Part shown: one piece after another, positions 12,493 to 19,887 of the stretch | Layout: each line of letters opens with the position of its first letter | Numbering within the stretch: the first letter of the stretch is position 1 | From: JBDREA01 sp043820265 | GTDB lineage: Archaea > Altiarchaeota > Altiarchaeia > IMC4 > JBDREA01 | Reading direction: 5' to 3' | NCBI GenBank assembly: GCA_043820265.1 | Contig: JBDREA010000024.1 | Location: 1-25,097, forward strand | DNA: 25,097 nt | Notes under the pieces: generated by a model | What the model saw: the letters and a program-made list of their open reading frames with translations, nothing else | Databases searched by the model: none | Told to the model about the DNA's origin: nothing | Program-made: the position numbers and the translations under genes

Positions 12493-13161
12493 ATGGATTT
12501 CACGTATTTAACAAGTATCCTCCACATCCAGGAGGTCGGGGTCGATGTCGCGGCGATTAACGAGAAAAACGCAAAGAAGGTTAGAGAGATCCTAAACGAA
12601 AAGGGCATTACTTCATTTGATATCTCGGGATCAATTGGGAGCGGAAAAACGTTGTTGATAGAAAAAATCATTGGAGAATTTTCCAAAAAAAAGATCGCCG
12701 TTATTGTGGGAGATGTAGATGCCACATACGATTCAGAAAGGATTAGATCCCACAATGTTCCTGTCGCATCAGTTAACACAGGAAAAGACTGTCACCTCGA
12801 CGCCCACCGGATTGAGCATGCCCTTGAAAAGTTTGACTTGGACGCCGTGGATGTTTTACTCGTGGAGAATGTCGGGAACCTAATTTGTCCCACGGATTTC
12901 AACCTGGGATGCGATCACAGGATCGTTGTCATATCGGTCACGGAAGGAGACGACACAGTAAAAAAGCAGCCGGCGATCTTTGCAGGCGCTGATTTATCAA
13001 TGGTCAACAAAATAGACTTGGACACTGAATCGGTTGCTGACTCATTAAAAGCGGATGCCATTAACGCAGGAAGTAAGAAAGCTTTTTCCGTCAGTTTGAA
13101 AAAAAACGAAAATCTGGATGAGGTCTTCAACTTTATAAGGGAGAGAATAGAAATTGAGTAG
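12493..13161 (+). CDS. hypB: Hydrogenase/urease nickel GTPase HypB
   Basis: The likely start is ATG 12493 (222 residues). An in-frame ATG at 12451 would run through the hypA start and is less plausible. Archaeal HypB features are visible: the P-loop GSIGSGKT at 46-53, switch region VGDVDATYD, metal-site Cys100-His101 in GKDCHLDA, ENVGNLICP (125-133) and the guanine-specificity NKID at 172-175. The N-terminal CxxCGC nickel motif and His-rich stretch of bacterial HypB are absent, as usual in archaea. It delivers nickel to hydrogenase in a GTP-dependent manner with HypA. There is no Shine-Dalgarno sequence, so a leaderless transcript is likely. thyX follows with a small gap or overlap. Confidence 0.95.
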   Translation: MDFTYLTSILHIQEVGVDVAAINEKNAKKVREILNEKGITSFDISGSIGSGKTLLIEKIIGEFSKKKIAVIVGDVDATYDSERIRSHNVPVASVNTGKDCHLDAHRIEHALEKFDLDAVDVLLVENVGNLICPTDFNLGCDHRIVVISVTEGDDTVKKQPAIFAGADLSMVNKIDLDTESVADSLKADAINAGSKKAFSVSLKKNENLDEVFNFIRERIEIE

Positions 13162-13171
13162 AAGGATTGTG

Positions 13172-14026
13172 ATGGACGAAGAAGTTAAGATAATAAAACC
13201 TCAGGTTTGGAATTTTGAAGTTGTCAAAGGGAAAGACGCCTGGAAGGAGGTTGTCTATTCCGCCCGAATGAGCGGAGTTCCCGAGGTCGTCAAAGACGAG
13301 GCCGTATTTTCCATGATGGTGGAAAACGACTACGGCTCGGCCCTCGAGCACATAATCGTGAAATTCGACGTCAAGATGAGCAAAGGAAACGCCCCCGAAT
13401 TTCTTGAACACCGACTTGCAAGCCACTCCGGTTACTCAACGAGATACATCGAGGTTAGCGAGGGAGTGGACAAAAAAGAGAAAGCATACGAGGTTATTCT
13501 TCCAACACATCTGATGGATGACAGTGAGATAAACTACCTATTGAAAAAGGATGTGGAAAACGCAATTGCGAATTACAAGGAGTTGCAGGAAATGGGGGCC
13601 TCAAGGGAGATATCCCGTTACGTTTTACCATTTGCCCAAGCCGTCGGGACATATCATGTCACAATGAATTTACGCTCTCTTTTGAATCTACTTTCTCTTA
13701 GGCTCTGCGTCAGATCGTCTCCGGAGTTCAGATGCATCGCATCCCAAATCTACTTCAATCTAATGGAATCCCTCCCACCGTTAAAAGGACTTGTTGGATG
13801 CAGGGGTTTCAACCGGGGAGCCTGCCCCGAAAACAAAGTAACGGGAGTCAGAGTCGGAAAACAGCACCCAAGATATCCGCCTTGCCCTTTCAAGTCACCT
13901 GAATCTGATGTCTACATCCCAACCATCGATGAGCTGAGAAAGGGAGCAACCCTTAAGGAATTCAACAAAGAGAAAGCACTCCAAGTACGGGAAGCATCCT
14001 ATAAAAAATGGTCAAATTGGGAGTAA
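13172..14026 (+). CDS. thyX: Flavin-dependent thymidylate synthase ThyX, variant
   Basis: Start at ATG 13172 (284 residues), with AAGG 8 nt upstream; TTG 13154 inside hypB is possible. The ThyX motif RHRx7S appears here as EHRLASHSGYS (79-89), with Glu for the first Arg. Other family features include SALEHIIVKFDV, SREISRYVLP and NLRSLLNLLSLRL. ThyX makes dTMP from dUMP using FAD, NADPH and methylene-folate or methylene-methanopterin. Two things are odd: the protein is longer than the usual 220-250 residues, and its C-terminal part carries five Cys (179, 188, 210, 218, 238), the last three in GCRGFNRGACP and PPCPF, suggesting a zinc or iron-sulphur site. No ThyA is seen in the window. Confidence 0.9.
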   Translation: MDEEVKIIKPQVWNFEVVKGKDAWKEVVYSARMSGVPEVVKDEAVFSMMVENDYGSALEHIIVKFDVKMSKGNAPEFLEHRLASHSGYSTRYIEVSEGVDKKEKAYEVILPTHLMDDSEINYLLKKDVENAIANYKELQEMGASREISRYVLPFAQAVGTYHVTMNLRSLLNLLSLRLCVRSSPEFRCIASQIYFNLMESLPPLKGLVGCRGFNRGACPENKVTGVRVGKQHPRYPPCPFKSPESDVYIPTIDELRKGATLKEFNKEKALQVREASYKKWSNWE

Positions 14027-14031
14027 AAAAT

Positions 14032-14706
14032 CTAGATCCACTGACCGACAACCGGGAGCAGCACCCTATTTAATCCGTGAGCTAAAAAACAACCTGAAAT
14101 ATTTCCTGTCTCATAGATGACATAACACATCAGTGTAGCCTGAATCAAAACTGGAATAATTCGCGCAATCTCCAAGGGGTGCCAGAAGATGAATGTTGCC
14201 GTGGAGAGAATATATGCTAGTATGGTGTTCTTTGACTTTTTGGCTATCAGAAAAAACAGAACTCCCCGAAAAAGCAACTCCTCATTGAAAGCAGAAAGGA
14301 AAAGGGGAATTTGGTTGAGGAAAAATGAGTAGATCGAAAGGATAGGGTTAGTTGGAGGGGCTACGAGGCAGTGAACAAAGAGGGTAAAGATGGTTGCAAT
14401 CAATCCCAACTTCACACTTAATCCAAGGTTTTTTTCCGTTAGTCCAATCTCCCCAAACAAAAACCCCCATCTCCAGGATAAAACAAGGATCGGTAGAGTC
14501 ACCAAACAGAACTCTAAAAAAAGGAAAGGCCACTTCCCATAGTCACTCCAGGGTTGCCAAGTCAACCACACCTCCTGAAAGAATAAAAGGCCAGGCAACG
14601 ACATTATCAATATCTTCTTGTAGGAAAAATCCCTTTTTGAAAAATAAAGACAAGTGCAAACCAGAAAAACAGGAAAAACCTTAAGGAGAGTGTAAGGATA
14701 AAACAT
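14032..14706 (-). CDS. CPBP-family intramembrane metalloprotease
   Basis: This 224-residue protein with about seven hydrophobic helices carries the three CPBP (CAAX protease/Abi) motifs: NEELLFRG with Glu142, Glu143 and Arg147; FIFWH with His176; and AHGLNR with His210 and Asn213. These form the membrane-embedded metal site of the Rce1-like glutamate proteases. Archaeal members may process prenylated or signal peptides, or act in immunity to self-made bacteriocins. The gene converges on thyX with only five bases between stops, and is the downstream neighbour of the phosphofructokinase-like pair. Substrate unknown. Confidence 0.9.
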   Translation of the reverse strand: MFYPYTLLKVFPVFLVCTCLYFSKRDFSYKKILIMSLPGLLFFQEVWLTWQPWSDYGKWPFLFLEFCLVTLPILVLSWRWGFLFGEIGLTEKNLGLSVKLGLIATIFTLFVHCLVAPPTNPILSIYSFFLNQIPLFLSAFNEELLFRGVLFFLIAKKSKNTILAYILSTATFIFWHPLEIARIIPVLIQATLMCYVIYETGNISGCFLAHGLNRVLLPVVGQWI

Positions 14707-14758
14707 GAAATGCTATTAACCATCTTCTTAAAAATCCGCGTCTCAGCTGGACATGTAT

Positions 14759-15724
14759 TTAGGCCGACTTGCCCATTCTTGAAAGATAGTCCCCATAACT
14801 CCAATCCTTAAAGTGTCTTTCCCACATCCCCCTTGGTATCTCCTGCCAGAATAACCCGTTCTCACGAAGGACTTCATCGGGGTAGAGAGTTGGGTTGTTC
14901 AGGTTGTTTCTGTCCGAGACACCGACCAGATCGACGACAACAGGCTCCTCAGTTACGGGGTCCATACCCTCAAAGTATACGACTGCTTTGCCGCCCTTCA
15001 CACCAGTATTTACCAGTTCGGCCATTTTTTTACCTATCCTTAACCCCTTTATCTCATCACTTTTACATGGAGTCGCACCCCGGCCTTCGTAGTTTTCAAT
15101 CAGCTCGTTCACTTTGTCTTCGCCTGCTAACTTGTTTAGGGCCGCAACTACGAATCTTCTAATCCCGCCGAGTTGGACGTTATGGTGGGCGTCAAACTTC
15201 GGCTGCCACACTGTTCTTCCGAAGTGGGCTGCAAGCTCCCTGTCCCCAAGCATCAATTTAAGATTCATCCGCGGGTCGCTTTCCTCAAAAACCATCTTTT
15301 GGAGGGTTGTCCTGAGTATCTCATTGTTTTCCTCTTTTGAGAGTATTCTATTGGCTCCCTTCCATAAGTCGCTTTTTTCCTTGATGTCTTCCCTATCTCC
15401 CAGGAGCTCCTTTACGCGGGTACGCAGCATGCCACCCTCCCTTTCTTTTTCAAGTATGCCTTTCATACCCCTCCAAAGTTGGAAGTCGTCCGATACTTCT
15501 ATCAAATTTGAGACATCTTCAGTATGCATTACATCGACTTCTTGAGGTGTATTCCATAGGATGTTTCGTTCATCTGCGGTCTTCGTTCTCTCAAATTCAG
15601 CGGCGAATTCCTCTGTAGAAAGCACCTGCTTCAGCCATCTAAGTCGCAGAGCATTCTGGGCTTGTAATCTATCGATCTCGTATCTAAGCTCGGGTGGCTC
15701 AAATCCCTCCGAGACGACGACCAC
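14759..15724 (-). CDS. C-terminal half of a giant phosphofructokinase-like protein (split or frameshifted)
   Basis: This 321-residue ORF starts at GTG 15724, which overlaps the TAG of the preceding ORF. Its first residues, VVVSEGF, match the conserved VVVAEGA strand of PfkA proteins, the segment that should follow directly after the end of the upstream ORF. The family's GH-QRGG-P-DR region appears as YEGRGATPCKSDE (212-224), followed by IGKKMAELVNTGVKGG, like the usual G-A-ELL-G segment. Between them lies an insertion of about 190 residues, Lys/Glu-rich and helical, absent from ordinary enzymes. By eye, the E. coli F6P-binding His249 and Arg252 positions become Tyr and Glu, so the substrate may not be fructose 6-phosphate. 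GGAGGGG sits four bases before GTG, so independent translation as a second subunit is possible. Confidence 0.7.
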   Translation of the reverse strand: MVVVSEGFEPPELRYEIDRLQAQNALRLRWLKQVLSTEEFAAEFERTKTADERNILWNTPQEVDVMHTEDVSNLIEVSDDFQLWRGMKGILEKEREGGMLRTRVKELLGDREDIKEKSDLWKGANRILSKEENNEILRTTLQKMVFEESDPRMNLKLMLGDRELAAHFGRTVWQPKFDAHHNVQLGGIRRFVVAALNKLAGEDKVNELIENYEGRGATPCKSDEIKGLRIGKKMAELVNTGVKGGKAVVYFEGMDPVTEEPVVVDLVGVSDRNNLNNPTLYPDEVLRENGLFWQEIPRGMWERHFKDWSYGDYLSRMGKSA

Positions 15725-17169
15725 TACCCCTCCATTTCTTTTTTTATTTCTTTTGCGTGAGAGGCGAGACTTCTAAAAGTCGTCGGTTTTTCCGGCGCGA
15801 GAATCATAGCTAGGTCCCTGTAGTCCGTGATTTTCCGCCGCTCTTCAGGTGGCAATTCATTAAAATTTGGTGGAAATTTTCGGACTGCTTCGAAGGCAAG
15901 CCGAGCCGCCCCCCTTCCGAAGGTTTCGACAACATGAACTTGGTTGTGCGTAGCTGCGTTCTGGATAACAGCCCAGATACTCCTCTGGTAGAACTCGACT
16001 GCCGTGTCAAATCCGAGCATTTGGGTCGGAATATCTGCACACGTAACTATCTTGCCGTTGTTTACAACTTCTGACTCTAGGGTCCGTCTGAGGGTGGGCG
16101 CCAAGGGTTTCTCATCTAATCCTGCCCTTTCCCTAACTCTCTTGGGTAATGCATTGGAATCCACTTCCTCGAATATCCTAAGTTCTTTTCCGCCTTTCTT
16201 GTGGACAAACACCCATTTCTGGCCTTTATCTGTCCTTAGAATCCACCTCTTTTCACTATTGCCTTCGTTGAATTCCACACCTTCTGAGTTGAATTTTCCC
16301 TTCACCTTCTCGCTTAGACCGAGTAACTTGAAGGCTTTTCCTACCTCTCTTACGTCGACTTTTTCGTTTTCCAAATTGAACAAGTTCACCTTAAGGCATC
16401 CGTCTCCGTCGATGCTTTTAAATGTTCCCACGATAACCATGTCGGGGAATTCCCTGCTGGCATTCTCTAAGATAGCAAGATGGTCGTTGCCGCCGATGCC
16501 ATAGAAAAATTGGAATGGCCTGATGTTGTCTTTTGTGTTTTGTGGTGCTGCCCTGAAGGGATTTCCCCTAGCCGACCCAAAGGGTGTGCTTGATTGCCCC
16601 CTAAAGTCTTCTGCAAGAAGGTCATCAACTAAAATAAGTCCTTGTTCAAACTGATTAGGCGGAACAATCAATCCTTTAGGCCCGTTTTTTACTCCAAGCG
16701 GGAACAAGCCAGGATCCAGGTGGTGTGAGAAGGAGGCCAGACAGTCCGCGATGCCCGCGCTATCGCCTCCCCCCGTCATTCCAATGCCACACCTGGATTT
16801 GTCCAAGCCGGCTATCAGTTCTTTCTGGGTCACAACTGCAAGACGACCTTCACTTACCCCTCGGAGTATCTCCTGGTTTGTAAGGCGGCTTCTTCCTTCA
16901 TGTAATACTTTACCTGTTTCTTTATCAGATTCTCCAATTATCTTTCCAGGGTGAGCAAGGTCTCGTTTTCCGCCCTTTTGAAGGGTCATATCCGCCCCCT
17001 CTCGAAGAACCCTTTTTCCGCTGAGGCTTAGACGTTCAATAATTCTGCCTGTTTCCTTGTCTACGACAAAGTATTGCCTTGCGCCAACAATGCCCTTTGG
17101 TTGGATCCTGCCTATCTCATGTGGAGTAATCCAGACTCTGCCTTGCACAGGTTTTGTCGCGTCACCCAT
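15724..17169 (-). CDS. N-terminal two-thirds of a divergent phosphofructokinase-like protein
   Basis: Start at ATG 17169 (481 residues); a TTG at 17193 is less likely. After a non-homologous N-terminal region (1-124), PfkA-family motifs appear in order: TGGGDSAGIAD (132-142), STPFGSARGNPFR (194-206), GIGGND (224-229), FKSIDGDG (250-257), GFDTAVEF (386-393), VHVVETFGRGAARLA (411-425) and LAMILAPEKP (453-462). The Asp pair of the catalytic IDxD (253 and 255) is kept, and the Lys before it is typical of pyrophosphate-type or group III enzymes. The GGDG/GGDD motif is GGND, and E. coli Arg162 appears as Gln. An insertion of about 125 residues separates IDGD from GFDTA. The protein stops at EMEG-TAG exactly where VVVAEG should follow; that strand begins the overlapping next ORF. 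Confidence 0.75.
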   Translation of the reverse strand: MGDATKPVQGRVWITPHEIGRIQPKGIVGARQYFVVDKETGRIIERLSLSGKRVLREGADMTLQKGGKRDLAHPGKIIGESDKETGKVLHEGRSRLTNQEILRGVSEGRLAVVTQKELIAGLDKSRCGIGMTGGGDSAGIADCLASFSHHLDPGLFPLGVKNGPKGLIVPPNQFEQGLILVDDLLAEDFRGQSSTPFGSARGNPFRAAPQNTKDNIRPFQFFYGIGGNDHLAILENASREFPDMVIVGTFKSIDGDGCLKVNLFNLENEKVDVREVGKAFKLLGLSEKVKGKFNSEGVEFNEGNSEKRWILRTDKGQKWVFVHKKGGKELRIFEEVDSNALPKRVRERAGLDEKPLAPTLRRTLESEVVNNGKIVTCADIPTQMLGFDTAVEFYQRSIWAVIQNAATHNQVHVVETFGRGAARLAFEAVRKFPPNFNELPPEERRKITDYRDLAMILAPEKPTTFRSLASHAKEIKKEMEG

Positions 17170-17249
17170 GATATTTATCAGGAAGTACGACAATAAAAGA
17201 CCATATCGTACTCTGAAAATGCCATCAACACCCTATAAGCTGAAAGCAC

Positions 17250-19478
17250 TTATAACGTGTTCAGGCAGTTTGGATCTGCCGGCGGGCAGAGGGGGTTTGT
17301 TCCAGGACATGCCCTACCCATGTATCCGTTGCAGGTTATGCTGTTCCAGTCGACGCAGCAGCAGGTTTCTCCCTGGAAGTCGTAGAAGGCGCTAGCCACA
17401 CATGAGGTAAAGCAGTTCTGATTAATCGCCTGAAGTTTGTTGTTGGCCCAGGTAGTGCATTGCGCTTTGGTGGATATGGTGGGAGCCCCTAATAGACCGG
17501 TGTTTATCCAGTTGTAGCCGTTGATTCCCTGGTCGTCGCAGTATTGCTGGCAGTCGGGGTAGCAAAGGCAGTCGGTTCCGCAGTAGAGGTAGATATTTAT
17601 GGCTTCGCAGTCGAAGTGGTCTTCGCATTCCTCCCCTGCTGCGTATTCTACGATGTCGTTTCCGCATTCGTAGAGGAAACAATAGTAGCAGTGGCTGCAA
17701 TCTTCGTAGTTCTTGCAGTAGCCTTGAGTTGGGTCGTTGCAGTGCATTGTGCAGTCCTGGTAGCTGTCGTATAAGGTGATCTGCCGCGGAGAAGTGTCGA
17801 TGTCGCCGCAGTCCTTGTTCTTACAATAATAGCAGGGAGTGGACTGGTATTGGCTACAAACTTTGCATTTCGCATTGCAGCTTCCCTCACAGTTGCTGGA
17901 ATCAAAGAGGCTTCCGCCGCAGCTGACTGAAACCGTAGAGGTCGTGGCGGGCGCGGATGTTGATGTGCTCTGAGAGACTGTGGTCGTAGAACCTGATGAG
18001 ATAGTCGTAGTGGATGCACCCTGCCCGCAACCGACAGTGCACTTGCAGGTGTTTTGATCTAGGACGCATGAACTGACAGTTAATCCCCTGGATTCGCACT
18101 GGCCGTCGCAGTACTCCTGGCAGCTTACTGCATCCCACGCGCAACCAAGAGTCGTGGTCGCACCTACTCCTTCGCATTCGGGGTCGCATTCACACGAATC
18201 CCTTCTTAATGTGCACTTGGAAACCGGTCTGCTTATGGCGTCGCATACGCTCTCGCAGTATTCATTGCAGTTTTGGGTGTTCCAGATGCAGGTCGAAACC
18301 GTTGTCGAGGTCTGAGAGGATACCGTTGTTGTGACTGCACCTTCACCTCCAGCAACTTCTTTTCCGATGGTATATCCTTGATCAGATGATTTCTGAGAGG
18401 TCGCAGTCCATTCTTCGTGGTTCCCTTCAACGAATCCTGATCCAGGCTTTGATATCTCAACAGAGCCTGTTTTTCCCTCACCTTTAGGTTTATATTTTCG
18501 TTTGATAGAGGTTGAGTCTTCTTCCTTATTGTATTTCTCAGTTAGCTCGAAACGTTTCTCCAATGCCATCTTAGCAAGGTTGAAAACGTCAACATGATAT
18601 GATGCCAAAGAAGGGGCTAGAGCGTATAGAGAATCGGGAGTTACATATGCCTCATCAATAGGCTTACCTGTGAGTGTAATGCTTTTTACTAATGGGTCAG
18701 TGTTCAGGTTACTTGTTAGATCCACCATATTGCAGTATCCGGTCTTGCTCTCGTAACCCAAAACCACGGCTTTCTTGCTGTCGGGGCTTGCCGCGATTCC
18801 GACGTTTGGCTCAAGTAATCCCTTGAGTTCAACCCTACCCAGGCTGTTTCCCGTCGCTGCATCAAATACGTCGAGATAGGATCTCTTCAGCGTCGTAACA
18901 GATGAGGCGACAAGCAATAATTTTCCGTCGGGTGTGAGCACAGGAGGTACTCCGGGTGGTGTTGAGCCGGCCAGATTAATTGTCCGAATCAAGACGTCAG
19001 ATTGTGCGTTCAGGAAGTGGAGATATCCTGGCCCCCCCCCTTCACCTGATGCCAAAACAAAAGCCCGGGTCCCGCCTGATGTCGGCACAATCGGGGAATC
19101 CCAGGATATCGTTCCTTTGAGTTTTAACGTACCATCAGCTATCTTTTTTCCGAGTGTTGGAAGGGTTGATGTGCCGGCCTGAGATGAAACAGAAGTTGTC
19201 GGTTGGGGGCTTGAGGTTGTGGGTGTTGTAGTCTCAGATTGAGCGCCGGCTATTGTGGTGAAAGCGGCTTGCACAGTTGTTTGCGTCTGATCGTCTGCAT
19301 CACACACTCCATTTGCGTCCTGATCAAGACAACAGTCTGCTCCGTAGCGTATGTAGGGAGCTTCACAAACTACGTCTCCCGTTTGTCCGCTCTGCTGACT
19401 CAAATCCTCAGTGCATCCAAAAACAAATCCCAAAGAAATTAAAACAAAAACCGTAAACAACCTTCCACTAAACCTCAT
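17250..19478 (-). CDS. Large Cys-rich surface lipoprotein with beta-propeller-like region
   Basis: ATG 19478 is preceded by GGGTGAT. The 742-residue protein has a lipoprotein-type signal (VLISLGFVFGC, lipid Cys22), a short module with CCLDQDANGVCDADD (49-63), a Thr/Ser-rich linker, then a region of about 200 residues with propeller-like repeats (LTPDGKLLLVASS, ASPDSKKAVVLG, VTPDSLYALAPS). Further Thr linkers separate Cys-rich modules. Units at 397-436 and 446-484 are tandem duplicates with the same Cys spacing (CxW...C.EYC...C...C...C.C...C). A longer Cys-rich segment fills the C-terminus, so many extracellular disulphides are expected. A run of nine G (19032-19040 as C on the plus strand) encodes GGG147-149 and is a possible slippage site. 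Function unknown; an extracellular binding or adhesive role is inferred. Confidence 0.82.
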   Translation of the reverse strand: MRFSGRLFTVFVLISLGFVFGCTEDLSQQSGQTGDVVCEAPYIRYGADCCLDQDANGVCDADDQTQTTVQAAFTTIAGAQSETTTPTTSSPQPTTSVSSQAGTSTLPTLGKKIADGTLKLKGTISWDSPIVPTSGGTRAFVLASGEGGGPGYLHFLNAQSDVLIRTINLAGSTPPGVPPVLTPDGKLLLVASSVTTLKRSYLDVFDAATGNSLGRVELKGLLEPNVGIAASPDSKKAVVLGYESKTGYCNMVDLTSNLNTDPLVKSITLTGKPIDEAYVTPDSLYALAPSLASYHVDVFNLAKMALEKRFELTEKYNKEEDSTSIKRKYKPKGEGKTGSVEISKPGSGFVEGNHEEWTATSQKSSDQGYTIGKEVAGGEGAVTTTVSSQTSTTVSTCIWNTQNCNEYCESVCDAISRPVSKCTLRRDSCECDPECEGVGATTTLGCAWDAVSCQEYCDGQCESRGLTVSSCVLDQNTCKCTVGCGQGASTTTISSGSTTTVSQSTSTSAPATTSTVSVSCGGSLFDSSNCEGSCNAKCKVCSQYQSTPCYYCKNKDCGDIDTSPRQITLYDSYQDCTMHCNDPTQGYCKNYEDCSHCYYCFLYECGNDIVEYAAGEECEDHFDCEAINIYLYCGTDCLCYPDCQQYCDDQGINGYNWINTGLLGAPTISTKAQCTTWANNKLQAINQNCFTSCVASAFYDFQGETCCCVDWNSITCNGYMGRACPGTNPLCPPADPNCLNTL

Positions 19479-19887
19479 TAGATATCACCCAAAAAAATCT
19501 TAAAAAAGATAAGGTGTGAAGGTTTAAAAAAGAATGAAGAACATAAAGGGGGACCATACAGGTTGCCTTGGGGAGGAAGCCCAGCTGGTCGGGTTTTATT
19601 TTACCTGCTCCTTTTTTTCTTTCCTACTTTTTTAGGTTAGGTTTTCTTTTTCTTAGGGCGGTTTTTTTCCGGTTCGTTTTGTACTTCCTCCCCGGCATGC
19701 CATTTGGCTCAGGAAATAAACGTTCATTGGTTTTTAGGCCTTTGTTCGTCTCACATTTTTTCCTTTTTCGTCCGTAAACGAATGGATCTTCTGTGGATTT
19801 TTTCCTTTGCCAATTATCTGATGGTCCTCCGACCTATAAAAAGTTGTCGCTACCACTATTTCTGGTATTTTTGGGTTGTTCTCGGAT
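19479..19887. other. Intergenic region, 409 bp, T-rich on the plus strand
   Basis: No convincing gene is visible. GGGGAGGAAG (19570-19579) and CTTCCTCCCC (19684-19693) form a perfect 10-bp inverted repeat around about 104 bp very rich in T runs. A TATA-like CTATAAAAAG lies at about 19834-19843. Read leftward (TTTTTATAG) it could start a long leader for the 17250-19478 gene or a small RNA. A leftward open stretch ending at 19624 encodes a Lys/Arg-rich peptide, but it has a usable ATG only at 19698 and no ribosome binding site. Confidence 0.35.

Noticed and set aside
17422..18189. Arg/Pro-rich frames overlapping the Cys-rich lipoprotein gene.
   Set aside because: They are out-of-frame readings of Cys/Asn-rich codons; the 742-residue frame is continuous, has a signal peptide and a proper ribosome binding site.
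19561..19600. GGGGAGGAAGCCC resembles part of the RNase P RNA core (GAGGAAAGUCC).
   Set aside because: The match lacks the key A and the following UCC, no other conserved P RNA segment is visible nearby, and the flanks are T-rich runs.
19624..19698. Leftward ORF encoding a 24-residue Lys/Arg-rich peptide (MPGRKYKTNRKK...).
   Set aside because: There is no ribosome binding site, the open stretch upstream has no start codon, and A-rich DNA readily yields such sequence.
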